The notes under the pieces are model-generated. The model did no database searches, was not told where the DNA came from, and saw only the letters and a list, made by a program, of their open reading frames with translations. Below are positions 17,005-26,008 of a DNA stretch of 64,000 nucleotides, piece after piece. Each line of letters opens with the position of its first letter. The stretch's first letter is position 1. Source of the DNA: Bdellovibrio sp. ZAP7 (GTDB lineage Bacteria > Bdellovibrionota > Bdellovibrionia > Bdellovibrionales > Bdellovibrionaceae); NCBI RefSeq assembly GCF_006874645.1, contig NZ_CP030082.1:3038001-3102000 (forward strand). The letters are read 5' to 3'. The translations under genes and the position numbers were made by a program.

Positions 17005-17514
17005 ATGTTTTCCAAAGTGATAGCCGCGGCAGTCCTACTTTCTTCATCTTTTGCATTTGCCTACCCTACCGTGGGCGACAAGGTTTCTTGGAAAGGTGCG
17101 GAAGATAAATTAGATGGCACTAGTACTCCGCTTATGGCCACTAAAGAAGTCACTAAGTGGGATATGGGCACCCATAAATGGACCGTCAAATTTGATATGA
17201 CCAAAGGTGACCAGACAACCACTGAAGAGTATATGGCTTCCTGCCTTTGGAATCCCGATGAGTGGGCCATGTTGATGGCGAACTGCGTGGAAAAAGGCGG
17301 TACGATGGAAGACGTGACTGTAACAACTGGTACCTATAACGCCTGCCGCATGACTGTGACAGCTGATGATGGTCGTGTTATCAAAACTTGGATGGGCGAC
17401 GTTCCATTTGGTTTGATCAAAAAAGAAATCACCAATGTCACTGAAGGTACAAAAACTCATATGGAACTTGAAACTATCACTCCAGGCCCAACACCAGCTC
17501 CCGGCTTAGAGTAA
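17005..17514 (+). CDS. small secreted protein of unknown function
   Basis: A 169-aa protein with a strong ribosome site (AGGAGG) and a signal peptide (MFSKVIAAAVLLSSSFAFA). The mature part is beta-rich with a pair of cysteines (CLWNP and NCVEKG) and a third in YNACRM. It ends in a proline/threonine tail (TPGPTPAPGLE). No family is recognised. It is probably periplasmic or outer-surface. Confidence 0.75.
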   Translation: MFSKVIAAAVLLSSSFAFAYPTVGDKVSWKGAEDKLDGTSTPLMATKEVTKWDMGTHKWTVKFDMTKGDQTTTEEYMASCLWNPDEWAMLMANCVEKGGTMEDVTVTTGTYNACRMTVTADDGRVIKTWMGDVPFGLIKKEITNVTEGTKTHMELETITPGPTPAPGLE

Positions 17515-17519
17515 GCAAA

Positions 17520-17550
17520 TAAAAAAGAGCGAGGAGACCACCCCTCGCTC
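17520..17550. terminator. terminator between convergent genes
   Basis: GAGCGAGG-loop-CCCTCGCTC (17527-17550) is preceded by an A-run, which becomes the T-tail on the minus strand. It ends chemoreceptor transcripts and may also slow those from the gene at 17005. Confidence 0.7.
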
Positions 17551-17584
17551 TAAACTTCCATTTTCGATTTTCTATTTTCGCAAA

Positions 17585-19423
17585 CTAAGCCGCTTTCTTG
17601 TGATGATCGCCATGAACAAAGACATTCATCTCGTCCGTAGCACCCTTCATAATATTAGCCTGGTTGCTGATATCTGTCGAAGTACCCGCGATCTCCTCAG
17701 AAGAAGCCGCATTCGACTGTACCGAAGCATCCAACTGATTCATCGCTTTCGATATCTGCTGAATTCCCGTCGCCTGCTCTTCACTGGCTGTCGAAATTTC
17801 CATATTCAAATCAGAAACTTTCTTAACTGATGTGACGATACCTTTCAGTACTTCACCAGAGCGATGCGCCTGCTGCGTTCCGTTTTCAATTTTCGAAACA
17901 TTGGATTTAATCAAGGTGTTGATGTCTTTTGCGGCCACCGCAGATCTTTGTGCCAATGCACGGACGGCTTCTGCAACGACTGCAAAACCTTTTCCTTGTT
18001 CTCCTGCTCGCGCAGCCTCAACCGCGGCATTCAAGGCCAACAAATTCGTTTGGAAAGCGATATCGTCAATCACGTTAATAATTTCCTCGATCTCTTTAGA
18101 TGATTTAGAAATATCATCCATTGATTGCATCAAGGAGCTCATTTCAACCTCACCGCGACCCGCCGATTCAGAAGACTGCGCCGAAAGCTGGGCTGCTTGT
18201 TTGGCGTTATCTGAATTCATGCGCACCATCGAGCTCATTTCCTCCAGGGCCGCCACTGTTTCTTCCAAAGAAGCAGCGGATTCACTGGCTGACTGAGAAA
18301 GGCCTTGTCCTGCTAAAGACAATTGCTCAATAGCTTCCGTCACATGATCACCGGTTTTTGAAAGACGATCTGTGATGCCACTTACGGCTTTAGAAATATA
18401 ACGGGCAATTAAAAGAACCGCGACCAACAAGATCAAAGTTCCCGCCACTGCGATCATCACTTGATTCCAGATCATCGCACGCGCATCTGCCATCACCGTT
18501 TTTAGCGGCGTGCGAATTACCAAAGACCACGGAGCTTCGGTCGCCCCCATCGTCATTGGAGAAACCACGTACAAGCAGTCTTCATTCAATTCTGGATCCA
18601 GACCCGTCACAACCAAGCTTTCACCCTTGGCAAAAGCAGCTTTGAATTTTTCTGGAGCAACTGCAAAATTGGAAGCCTTCGTCAGCATCTTTTCATCAGG
18701 ATGAGCCACGAAGTTACCGCTGGTTGTAAGCAAGTAAGCAGAAGAAGTTTCAAACGGTTTAATTTTAACGGCGTCACGTTGCAGATCTTTCAGTGGCAAA
18801 TCCACACCTGCAACACCTGCGACTTTACCGTCAATGAAAATTGGAACCACCGCAGATGTCATCAACACTTGTACGCCATCAATTGGATATAAGTACGGCT
18901 CCACCATAGTTTCTTTACCACGAGCTTTCGGAACCAAATAGTAATCCCCAGCACCGGCTTTCTCGTAATCAACCAAAGGTCCCAATGTCGCTTTGCCATT
19001 GGTGTAACTTAGATACGGAATAAAGCGGCCGGTTTTATCTGAACCTTCGCTATTGACGAAGCTTGCATCTTTGCCGTCCCATGCGTTCGGCTCCCATGCT
19101 GTCCAAACACCAATTAATCCTTTGTTGGATTCGAGGATGTTACGGAAGGAGTGCTCCAAAGGACCACGCTCAGTATGATTAAATTTTCTAGCAGCTTGCA
19201 AATGTTGCGCAAGAGTTCGTGCGATACCTAAACCCTGCTCAACGCCGACACGCATCTCGTTGGCATAGGCTTTAGCAATCGCCGTAGACTTATCAACTGC
19301 CTGGCGCTCAGCCGTACTAAGACTGTTTTGCGCGACCAAATAGTTCATCGCAGTAAAAACCAGAATTGCGATGAGGATAATCGGCACGGACATTTTAAGT
19401 TGAATAGAATGATGTTTCTTCAA
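17585..19423 (-). CDS. methyl-accepting chemotaxis protein with Cache-type sensor
   Basis: A 612-aa chemoreceptor. An N-terminal membrane helix (about 10-32) is followed by a large periplasmic region (about 35-310) of dCache type, with the run GVWTAWEPNAWDG typical of such sensors. A second membrane helix near 320-345 leads into the methylation and signalling helices. The CheA/CheW-binding hairpin tip is intact (IDDIAFQTNLLALNAAVEAA). There is no CheR-tethering pentapeptide at the end (HHKKAA). The start is TTG, preceded by GGAAGG. The ligand is unknown. Confidence 0.92.
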   Translation of the reverse strand: MKKHHSIQLKMSVPIILIAILVFTAMNYLVAQNSLSTAERQAVDKSTAIAKAYANEMRVGVEQGLGIARTLAQHLQAARKFNHTERGPLEHSFRNILESNKGLIGVWTAWEPNAWDGKDASFVNSEGSDKTGRFIPYLSYTNGKATLGPLVDYEKAGAGDYYLVPKARGKETMVEPYLYPIDGVQVLMTSAVVPIFIDGKVAGVAGVDLPLKDLQRDAVKIKPFETSSAYLLTTSGNFVAHPDEKMLTKASNFAVAPEKFKAAFAKGESLVVTGLDPELNEDCLYVVSPMTMGATEAPWSLVIRTPLKTVMADARAMIWNQVMIAVAGTLILLVAVLLIARYISKAVSGITDRLSKTGDHVTEAIEQLSLAGQGLSQSASESAASLEETVAALEEMSSMVRMNSDNAKQAAQLSAQSSESAGRGEVEMSSLMQSMDDISKSSKEIEEIINVIDDIAFQTNLLALNAAVEAARAGEQGKGFAVVAEAVRALAQRSAVAAKDINTLIKSNVSKIENGTQQAHRSGEVLKGIVTSVKKVSDLNMEISTASEEQATGIQQISKAMNQLDASVQSNAASSEEIAGTSTDISNQANIMKGATDEMNVFVHGDHHKKAA

Positions 19424-19432
19424 ACTGGCACC

Positions 19433-19467
19433 TTCCGAAAAGATTTGAATCTTTCTTCTTTTCGGAA
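19433..19467 (-). promoter_or_regulatory. hairpin overlapping the chemoreceptor ribosome site
   Basis: An 11-bp perfect inverted repeat, TTCCGAAAAGA / TCTTTTCGGAA, separated by 13 bases. Read on the minus strand, the distal arm runs straight into the Shine-Dalgarno (TTTTCGGAAGG) before the TTG start at 19423. Folding would hide part of the ribosome site. Confidence 0.5.
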
Positions 19468-19498
19468 AAATGCGATTAATTATAGAGGGCGGCGGAGT

Positions 19499-20398
19499 CT
19501 AGGCTTTTTCTTGTCCCGCTAAAGTGGAATAGAAAACCTCGACCAAAGGCTTGTTGCTGGAGTTCTTTTTATAATAGAACATAAGGTCCATTTCATAGGC
19601 GAGATCTTTCACATACACACGATTCAAACGGCCCGAACGAACTTGCTTTTTAATCGAGTGAGCGGGCAAGAAGCCCCAACCCAGTCCGGCCTCGATCACG
19701 CGCTTTAGTGTTCCTACATTAGCGGACTCAAAGATTGCGTGGGCTTTGGAAGACTCCATCTTTTCTTTCAGCATCCTGTTAAAGCGTGGAAATTCCTGAG
19801 TGAAATCCACCACCGGGAACTCGCCCAAATCTTTTGATGTTATCTGCTGTGGCATTTTTTCGTCCTTGTTAGAACCAACCAGCCACATTTCCTCTTTCAC
19901 CAGGAACTTTTGTTCGACGCCATCCAATTCTTCAGCGAATTCGGTTTTGGTATCTGGAAGGATGATCACATCGTACAAAGACTTTTTAAAATTCTTGATC
20001 AGGTCTTCGCCAGATTCGTAATCAATCTTCAAAGACAGATCAGGATTGTGACGCATCAATCGCCCCACAATAGGACTCATCAAATGCAAACCAATCGAAT
20101 TCAGAGTTCCAATGCGCAATTGTCCTTTCATTTGATTGCCGATGGACTTAATCGCAACTTCTGCCTGTTGAGTCAAATGAATGATCTTTTTAGCATAGTC
20201 GTAAAGAACTTCCCCCTGCGGAGTGGCTTTAATTTGACGAACTCCGCGCACCAAAAGCTCACAACCTAGATCTTCCTCCAGGTTGCGAATTTGCTGACTG
20301 ACTGCGGGTTGAGTAAGGTAAAGCTTATCGGCCGCGGCAGTCATACTGCCTTCGCTGATCACAGTCACAAAGGTTGTTAGCTGATACAGGTTCTTCAC
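19499..20398 (-). CDS. LysR-family transcriptional regulator
   Basis: A 299-aa LysR regulator. The N-terminal helix-turn-helix covers about residues 1-60 (GSMTAAADKLYLTQPAVSQQ), followed by the two-lobed effector-binding domain. I chose GTG 20398 because AAGGAG lies upstream and the family normally begins a few residues before this HTH; the long in-frame extension overlaps the divergent gene. By family habit it may regulate the divergent gene at 20478, which starts 79 bp away. Confidence 0.9.
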   Translation of the reverse strand: MKNLYQLTTFVTVISEGSMTAAADKLYLTQPAVSQQIRNLEEDLGCELLVRGVRQIKATPQGEVLYDYAKKIIHLTQQAEVAIKSIGNQMKGQLRIGTLNSIGLHLMSPIVGRLMRHNPDLSLKIDYESGEDLIKNFKKSLYDVIILPDTKTEFAEELDGVEQKFLVKEEMWLVGSNKDEKMPQQITSKDLGEFPVVDFTQEFPRFNRMLKEKMESSKAHAIFESANVGTLKRVIEAGLGWGFLPAHSIKKQVRSGRLNRVYVKDLAYEMDLMFYYKKNSSNKPLVEVFYSTLAGQEKA

Positions 20399-20419
20399 GA
20401 CAATTTTCTCCTTTGCGCT

Positions 20420-20448
20420 TTGATCCCAGCGGTTTTTGTTATTATACT
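20420..20448 (+). promoter_or_regulatory. sigma-70-type promoter
   Basis: TTGATC (20420-20425), a 17-bp spacer and TATACT (20443-20448) lie 29 bp before the ATG at 20478, in the divergent region shared with the LysR gene. Confidence 0.6.
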
Positions 20449-20477
20449 TACAAACGTCTGCATCTGGAGGTTTCAGA

Positions 20478-21197
20478 ATGAAGTTTCGCTCGTTAGCACC
20501 GCTGGCCATTATTCTACTCAGTTTTAGCGCCAATGCAAAAGTCTTCCGCAATGCTTATGTCTCTTTTGAACTTCCTGATACGTGGAAGTGCAATCTGGAA
20601 CAAACGGAATGGGTTTGCCGTAGTGAGCAAACCAAAGAGTCCAAAGAAGCCATTATCATTTTGACGGCGAAAGAAGTGGGCCCCACTGACAGCTACCCAC
20701 TTTATCAAGCACATTTGGACTCCCCGATTGCCGTAACCTTTAAGGGTGGTGGCGGAACGGTTTCAAAAGTCGTCTATAAAAGTAAGCAAGAAAACATCAA
20801 CAGCCAGATGTGGGTTGATTCCTTGCACATGAATTCTGAAGTTCCAAACTACTTCACTCGCTATGTGGCAACGATCAAAAACAAAATCGCGATTCTGGTA
20901 ACGTTCTCAGCTCACAAACAGTATTACACGAAGTACAGTCAAGACTTCTTTAAAGCCATCCAAAGCTTGCAAGTGATCGCATCTCCGACCTTGGGCAATG
21001 GCAACAACCCAAGCCAAGTACGCCCTGGAAGCGAAACTTTCGGTTACGGATCTGGTCAAGGTATGCCAGGTGATATGTACCAGGAACAAAGCACGGGCGG
21101 CAAAAGCAATAAAATGTTGATGCTACTGGGTGCCTTAGCTTTGGCAGTTTTGGGAGCTGTGATCTTTATCCGCTCTAAGAAAAATAAACGTAAATAG
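20478..21197 (+). CDS. periplasmic protein with C-terminal membrane anchor, unknown function
   Basis: A 239-aa protein. ATG 20478 is preceded by TGGAGG, and a signal peptide follows (MKFRSLAPLAIILLSFSANA). The mature domain (about 22-165) contains two cysteines (WKCNLEQTEWVC). A glycine/serine linker leads to a C-terminal membrane helix (about 210-230) and a lysine tail, giving a type I topology with the globular part outside the cytoplasm. No family is recognised. It is divergent from the LysR gene and followed by a strong terminator. Confidence 0.75.
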   Translation: MKFRSLAPLAIILLSFSANAKVFRNAYVSFELPDTWKCNLEQTEWVCRSEQTKESKEAIIILTAKEVGPTDSYPLYQAHLDSPIAVTFKGGGGTVSKVVYKSKQENINSQMWVDSLHMNSEVPNYFTRYVATIKNKIAILVTFSAHKQYYTKYSQDFFKAIQSLQVIASPTLGNGNNPSQVRPGSETFGYGSGQGMPGDMYQEQSTGGKSNKMLMLLGALALAVLGAVIFIRSKKNKRK

Positions 21198-21215
21198 CTC
21201 AAAGCTTTAAAACGA

Positions 21216-21252
21216 CAAAAAAAAGCCCACTCTTCGGAGTGGGCTTTTTTTT
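21216..21252. terminator. strong bidirectional terminator
   Basis: GCCCACTC-TTCG-GAGTGGGC (21225-21244) is flanked by A8 and T8. The UUCG-type loop and both tails make it work for the convergent genes on each side. Confidence 0.9.
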
Positions 21253-21275
21253 ATCTCATTTATTTGGGTGAGATG

Positions 21276-22706
21276 TTATTTCGCCATTCTTACGATTTCA
21301 GGCTTGTAGTCCTTAAACTGCGGAATAATCGAATCATTTCCGTAAACAATAACTTTAAACTTTGTCGGATCCACGTGGCGTTTCATCGCGGCATTCGTGT
21401 CCTTTTGCTTAAGTTTGTTCACGTTGGAAATATAATCCGTCAAATAGTCATAAGAGATATTATAGTAATCCAAGACTAAAAGGTTATAGGCCAGTCGATC
21501 CGATGTTTCGATGGCTCTGGGGAACTGTCCTACCAACTGGTTGCGGGCAGCCACGGTTTCCTGTTCTGTGGCTCCACTCTCCACATAATCTTTCACCACT
21601 TTCAAAGTCTCATCCAAGGCTTTGGCGGCAGTTTCATTTTTCGTGAATGTCGAAATATCAAAACTTCCACGATCTTTTCGTGCGTCAAAACCTGAATAGA
21701 TTGAATAAGTCAGACCCAGGTCATCGCGCACTTTTTGATTCAAGCGGCTACCAAAGCTTCCACCCAAAGATTCATTCGCCATACGCAGGGGAATAAAGTC
21801 ATTATCCTTACGCTCAATTCCCACTTGCGATATGCGGATTTGCGTTTGCTGCAAACCTTTTTTAACGATTAGTTTCACTTTCAAATCATCAATGGCAGGA
21901 GCCGGGGCTGCCGTCAAAGCAGGAATGGTGCGCTTCGTCCACTTACCCATAGCCTCTTGAAGTTGTTTTTCAAATTCATCGTCGAACTGACCGACAACGG
22001 CCATCGTCGCATTGTTAGGACGATAGAAAGTCAGGTAGTGTTTGATAATGTCTTGCTTACGAAGAGCGCGCAAACCTTCTGGAGTTCCACTGGTGTCACG
22101 GCCATAGGGGTGATCACCGTAAAGGAACTTATCCATTTGCTCATCAGCAAAGGCTGACGGATTATCGACCTTTTTTTGCAAGCTTGCCAGAATTTGCGAA
22201 CGCAGACGATTGATCTCGATGTCTTTGAATGCAGGATTCATCAGAACATCAGAAAATAACTGCAACAATTGCGTCGAGTTGCTGGTCAATGCATCCGCAT
22301 AAACTGTCGTCACATCGTAACCGGGGCTGACATCTAAAGATGTACCCATTTGACCAAACTCATCAGCGATCTTCATCGCATCACGAGTCTGCGTGCCTTG
22401 TTCCAATAGATAGGCCGTCATGGCATTTAGGCCCGCCAGATCTTTCGGTTCTTGCATATTTCCGGTCTTAAATAAAACCGTCAAACTTAAGCGTGGCAGG
22501 CTGTTGTCACGAACATAAATGATTTTAAGTCCGTTTTCCAAAACCACTTCTTTAAAAGGCATTAGTTTAAAAGATCCCGCACTGCGAGGGGCAGAGTATC
22601 CCGCCGCCGGTTGTTCAGAGCCACCGGTTTTTGATTTCTTACCAGCACAGGAAGCCAAAGCCACACAAACGATTGGCAAAGTCAGGGTTTGAGCAAGTTT
22701 ATTCAT
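21276..22706 (-). CDS. M16-family peptidase-like lipoprotein lacking the zinc site
   Basis: A 476-aa M16 (pitrilysin/MPP-like) protein. ATG 22706 gives a lipoprotein signal with lipobox ALASC (Cys20). The inverted zinc motif HxxEH is replaced by TAYLLEQG, so it should not be catalytic. Such subunits pair with an active partner, as in the mitochondrial processing peptidase and several bacterial two-gene M16 systems. The gene overlaps the active partner (22699-24111) by 8 bp, so translation is coupled. It is probably the regulatory or substrate-clamping half in the periplasm. Confidence 0.85.
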   Translation of the reverse strand: MNKLAQTLTLPIVCVALASCAGKKSKTGGSEQPAAGYSAPRSAGSFKLMPFKEVVLENGLKIIYVRDNSLPRLSLTVLFKTGNMQEPKDLAGLNAMTAYLLEQGTQTRDAMKIADEFGQMGTSLDVSPGYDVTTVYADALTSNSTQLLQLFSDVLMNPAFKDIEINRLRSQILASLQKKVDNPSAFADEQMDKFLYGDHPYGRDTSGTPEGLRALRKQDIIKHYLTFYRPNNATMAVVGQFDDEFEKQLQEAMGKWTKRTIPALTAAPAPAIDDLKVKLIVKKGLQQTQIRISQVGIERKDNDFIPLRMANESLGGSFGSRLNQKVRDDLGLTYSIYSGFDARKDRGSFDISTFTKNETAAKALDETLKVVKDYVESGATEQETVAARNQLVGQFPRAIETSDRLAYNLLVLDYYNISYDYLTDYISNVNKLKQKDTNAAMKRHVDPTKFKVIVYGNDSIIPQFKDYKPEIVRMAK

Positions 22707-24111
22707 TTGCGGCACCTTTTTTCTGTTTCGGCTCTAGAACGATGATGGAGCGCTGAGTTTGGTTCGTGTATTTTTCGCTGACACGTTTGATATCATCCGC
22801 CGTCACGGCCTGATATTTTTCCATGTCTTTAAAAAGGTTGTCATAGCTGCCAGTTACGATTTCATTCACGGCCAAAGCGCGTGCTTTTCCATCCATGGTT
22901 TTCAAACTATCCACCAACTCTTTTATCACTTGAGTTTTGGCTTTTTGTAATTCCACGTCAGACACTTTGGTATTTCTGATTTTCCAAAGTTCGTTATAAA
23001 TGATGTCCAGGGATTCTTTGTAATCCACTCCTGGCTTCATCATCACGCCTGTTGCATAAACTCCCGCTTCTTTCATTGCGTAGTTAAAGGCGTAGGTGGA
23101 AGTCGCCACTTGTTTTTGATAAACCAAGCGTTTATACAATCGAGACGATGTGCCATTCCCCAAAATATTTGCGGCTAAATCCAGCGCATACATATCAGGC
23201 TCCCCTTGAGCCGGACTTTGGAAAGCTACGATAAAGGAACTGTTTTGCACGTCCTTACGAACCACAGCGTTTTGTTGAACCGTCTGCGGTCTTTCCTTGG
23301 GATATTCACGGCGAGGAAGCGGCCGGTACTCTAAAGCACCATAGTATTTCTCGATCAAAGATTTAACTTTAGGAGTATCGAAGTCACCAACCAAAACCAG
23401 GATCGCGTTGTTCGGTACATAGTAAGTGTTATAGAAGAAACGCAGCTTTTCGCTGTCGTATTTTTCAATGTCTTTCATATAACCAATGACTGGCCAGTGA
23501 TATGCATTGGTTTTAAATACCGTGCCCATCATCGTTTCACGCACAACTCCCATCGGGTTGTTATCGACGCGCCAACGACGCTCCTCCATCACGACTTGTT
23601 TTTCACTTTTCAGATCTTCCGGCTTTAAAGCCAACGCACTCATGCGATCAACTTCCATATCCATCACCAGCTCCAATTTGTCGCTTGGTAGATTTTGATA
23701 AAAACCCGTGTAATCGTTTGTCGTAAAGGCGTTATTAGAAATACCGTTTTCATGAAAAATGCGATCGAAAGCTTTGCCATCGTATTTCTTGGCACCTTTG
23801 AACATCATATGCTCAAGCATGTGGGCTGCGCCCGTTACTCCCGGCGTTTCATCACGAGATCCCACGCGGTACCATGTGTGATAACTCACCATCGGAACTG
23901 AATGGTCTTCCACCAACAACACCGTCAGTCCATTTTTCAATTGGAACTTTGTGACCGGAAGACTGAGTTTTAAACCTTCATTGCCTGTCCATCCTTTGAT
24001 AGCGCCAATGACTTCTGGTTTTGCGGGTTGGATTGGAGTGGGATCGACGGCATGTGCAGAGCTCGTAAAAATACAGGCCCCGGCCACAAGCAAAGTAGAA
24101 ATCCGTTTCAT
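22699..24111 (-). CDS. M16-family zinc peptidase, catalytic subunit
   Basis: A 470-aa secreted M16 peptidase. The signal peptide is MKRISTLLVAGACIFTSSAHA. The inverted zinc site is complete, AAHMLEHMMFKG (His97, Glu100, His101), with the distal glutamate in VVMEERRWR (about 176). ATG 24111 follows an AAGGAAAG ribosome site; an in-frame start 69 bp upstream would bury the signal peptide. It forms a two-gene unit with the inactive paralogue downstream and probably degrades peptides in the periplasm. Confidence 0.9.
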   Translation of the reverse strand: MKRISTLLVAGACIFTSSAHAVDPTPIQPAKPEVIGAIKGWTGNEGLKLSLPVTKFQLKNGLTVLLVEDHSVPMVSYHTWYRVGSRDETPGVTGAAHMLEHMMFKGAKKYDGKAFDRIFHENGISNNAFTTNDYTGFYQNLPSDKLELVMDMEVDRMSALALKPEDLKSEKQVVMEERRWRVDNNPMGVVRETMMGTVFKTNAYHWPVIGYMKDIEKYDSEKLRFFYNTYYVPNNAILVLVGDFDTPKVKSLIEKYYGALEYRPLPRREYPKERPQTVQQNAVVRKDVQNSSFIVAFQSPAQGEPDMYALDLAANILGNGTSSRLYKRLVYQKQVATSTYAFNYAMKEAGVYATGVMMKPGVDYKESLDIIYNELWKIRNTKVSDVELQKAKTQVIKELVDSLKTMDGKARALAVNEIVTGSYDNLFKDMEKYQAVTADDIKRVSEKYTNQTQRSIIVLEPKQKKGAANE

Positions 24112-24254
24112 AACTGCTTCTTTCCTTGGAGTAATTTCTGTCGATTTAAGTTTGGGCTGGTCGCAACGGGATGACAACAATTTGCAGTGCTTTAAGACTT
24201 AAGACAGCACCGACCTTCGCCAAGGCTTTGCCCGCCAGGCCTTTGTGGCAGGAT

Positions 24255-24292
24255 AGAAAAAAAAAAGGCCCCGATCTCTCAGAGCCTTTTTT
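24255..24292 (-). terminator. terminator after fliL
   Basis: AAAAAAGGC-loop-GCCTTTTTT lies between fliL and the M16 genes. It is A-rich on one side and T-rich on the other and ends the fliL transcript. The remaining bases 24112-24254 hold GC-rich imperfect hairpins but no gene. Confidence 0.7.
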
Positions 24293-24311
24293 GAAAATAT
24301 GCAGAGGCAGA

Positions 24312-24821
24312 TTATTGAACGACAAAGTCAGAAAAAAACACGTCCTTCACGACACCCTTATGAAGGATGCCATTTACTTCCATGGCGATCTTGTCTTTAA
24401 GGAACAATTTGCCTTGGATACTTTCGAGGTCAGTAAAGCCCTCTTCATTCAGGATACGAACGATTTTATCACGCGCCTTGGCGCGATTTTCCGGCTCCAT
24501 GACTTCTTCGAAACCATCTTTACCCAACATCTGAAGATTCACCTCCAGACGGATCGTTCTTTTGGGTTCGCCTTCCAAATTCACCGTGAATTTGTCCATA
24601 GTGAACACCATTGGGGCCAATTCAGTTTCCCCAGTAGACGCCAATTCCCTTTGAGCAGATTCCTCGCTGATAACAGGGCTTTCCCACCCTATAGTCGAGG
24701 CAAATACCATATAAGCGCCGCCACCCATAACTGCCAAATTGATCACTGCAAACAGGATTTGCAGAATCATACCTGTGTTCTTGGGTTTTGCTGGAGCTTG
24801 TCCCTGTTGACTCTCTGCCAT
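24312..24821 (-). CDS. fliL: flagellar basal-body-associated protein FliL
   Basis: A 169-aa FliL-family protein. A short cytoplasmic N-terminus is followed by one membrane helix (about 17-40) and a periplasmic domain with the family pattern FTVNLEGEPKRTIRLEVNLQ. It ends in KDVFFSDFVVQ, typical for FliL. FliL surrounds stators at the flagellar motor. Here the gene stands alone, without motAB or fliMN neighbours. The ribosome site GAGAGG is in place. Confidence 0.9.
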   Translation of the reverse strand: MAESQQGQAPAKPKNTGMILQILFAVINLAVMGGGAYMVFASTIGWESPVISEESAQRELASTGETELAPMVFTMDKFTVNLEGEPKRTIRLEVNLQMLGKDGFEEVMEPENRAKARDKIVRILNEEGFTDLESIQGKLFLKDKIAMEVNGILHKGVVKDVFFSDFVVQ

Positions 24822-24945
24822 GTAAACCTCTCACTTCCTTAAAGCTATCGGTGTAACAGTCCTAGGTCTTAACAGTGGAGACTTCAAATTTTCTTAAGGG
24901 ATTTCCGATATTTCGTCTAACGTTTAGACAATTTCATTCTGAGGC

Positions 24946-24978
24946 TTGACAAAAATCACCAATCTTCCGAAATAATAT
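24946..24978 (+). promoter_or_regulatory. promoter-like boxes immediately before the L,D-transpeptidase gene
   Basis: TTGACA (24946-24951) and TAATAT (24973-24978) are separated by 21 bp, longer than ideal. The -10-like box ends three bases before the ATG at 24982, so transcription from it would give a leaderless or nearly leaderless mRNA. Confidence 0.35.
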
Positions 24979-24981
24979 ATT

Positions 24982-25992
24982 ATGAGAATTTTGCTCTCGG
25001 GATCCTTAATATTATTATCGTGTTTGCCTGTGAAGGCGGAATCTGTATCATCTGCACCGTCTCAACTTGAGGCGACCGATTTGCTGCCAGCACCGCTGCT
25101 ACAGATCTCAGAGACAGAGGCTTTCTCTAAATTCGTTTTTTTGGTCGACAAAGAAAAACGCAAATTGTCTGTTTTCGAACGCAATGGCGAACAAATCAAA
25201 AAAGTTGAAGAGTTCCCTGCTGATATCGGTAAAAACGGCGGCAATAAAACTAAGCGTGACGATGCCAGAACTCCTGAAGGCATCTACTTCCTGGAAAAGC
25301 GCCTGACTCAGCCAGAAATTCCATTCAACCTTTATGGTGGCTTAGCATTCACAACGAACTATCCAAATCTATTCGATAAGCGCGAAAACAAAACAGGTTC
25401 TGGCATCTGGCTTCATGCGATCCCCGACACTGTGCCATTGACTCGCGGTTCTCGTGGTTGTGTGGTTGTTCGTAATGAAGTTATCAAAAAACTTGCGGAC
25501 TACGTTAAATTGAACGAAACACCGATCTTGATTTTCGACCATGTTAGCTATGTTCAAAAAGACGAGCACGAAAAGCGCCGCGTGGCTTTGAACAGCTTCA
25601 TCGAAGGTTGGAGACAATCTTGGGAAGCCCAAGATATCGATAAGTATATGAGCTACTATGATGCTGACTTTAAAGCTCCAGGTTTTAACTTCACATCTTG
25701 GAAAGCCCACAAGTCGAACTTGAAAAAACAATACGAGTTCATCAAAGTTCACCTTTCCCAACCTTATATCGTGGCTCACAACGAACAATTGTTGGTGAAA
25801 ACGCTGCAACGCTATGAATCTGACAAGCATATCGACTATGGTGTGAAAACGATCTATGCGGTGAAATCAGGCGACACTTATAAAATCATTCGCGAAGAAT
25901 GGGCACCGTTTAATTCTAAAGCTGTGACTTCTGCGATTGCTCGCGAGAACTCCATGACAGCTCAAGCTGGCAACATCCAGCAAACTCAGTAA
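24982..25992 (+). CDS. L,D-transpeptidase (YkuD) with C-terminal NTF2-like domain
   Basis: A 336-aa exported enzyme. The signal peptide is MRILLSGSLILLSCLPVKA. The YkuD domain covers about 50-175 with His145 (WLHAIPD) and nucleophile Cys160 in SRGCVVVRN. A second domain (about 195-320) resembles the SnoaL/NTF2-like module often attached to such enzymes. L,D-transpeptidases make 3-3 peptidoglycan crosslinks or attach proteins and D-amino acids. In Bdellovibrio-type predators, several remodel the prey wall. No Shine-Dalgarno is visible before the ATG. Confidence 0.88.
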   Translation: MRILLSGSLILLSCLPVKAESVSSAPSQLEATDLLPAPLLQISETEAFSKFVFLVDKEKRKLSVFERNGEQIKKVEEFPADIGKNGGNKTKRDDARTPEGIYFLEKRLTQPEIPFNLYGGLAFTTNYPNLFDKRENKTGSGIWLHAIPDTVPLTRGSRGCVVVRNEVIKKLADYVKLNETPILIFDHVSYVQKDEHEKRRVALNSFIEGWRQSWEAQDIDKYMSYYDADFKAPGFNFTSWKAHKSNLKKQYEFIKVHLSQPYIVAHNEQLLVKTLQRYESDKHIDYGVKTIYAVKSGDTYKIIREEWAPFNSKAVTSAIARENSMTAQAGNIQQTQ

Positions 25993-26008
25993 TCTTAAGG
26001 GGCGATAA

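Noticed and set aside
24171..24842. 223-codon open frame on the plus strand opposite fliL
   Set aside because: It is a mirror frame of the well-supported fliL gene, with no signal or domain of its own.
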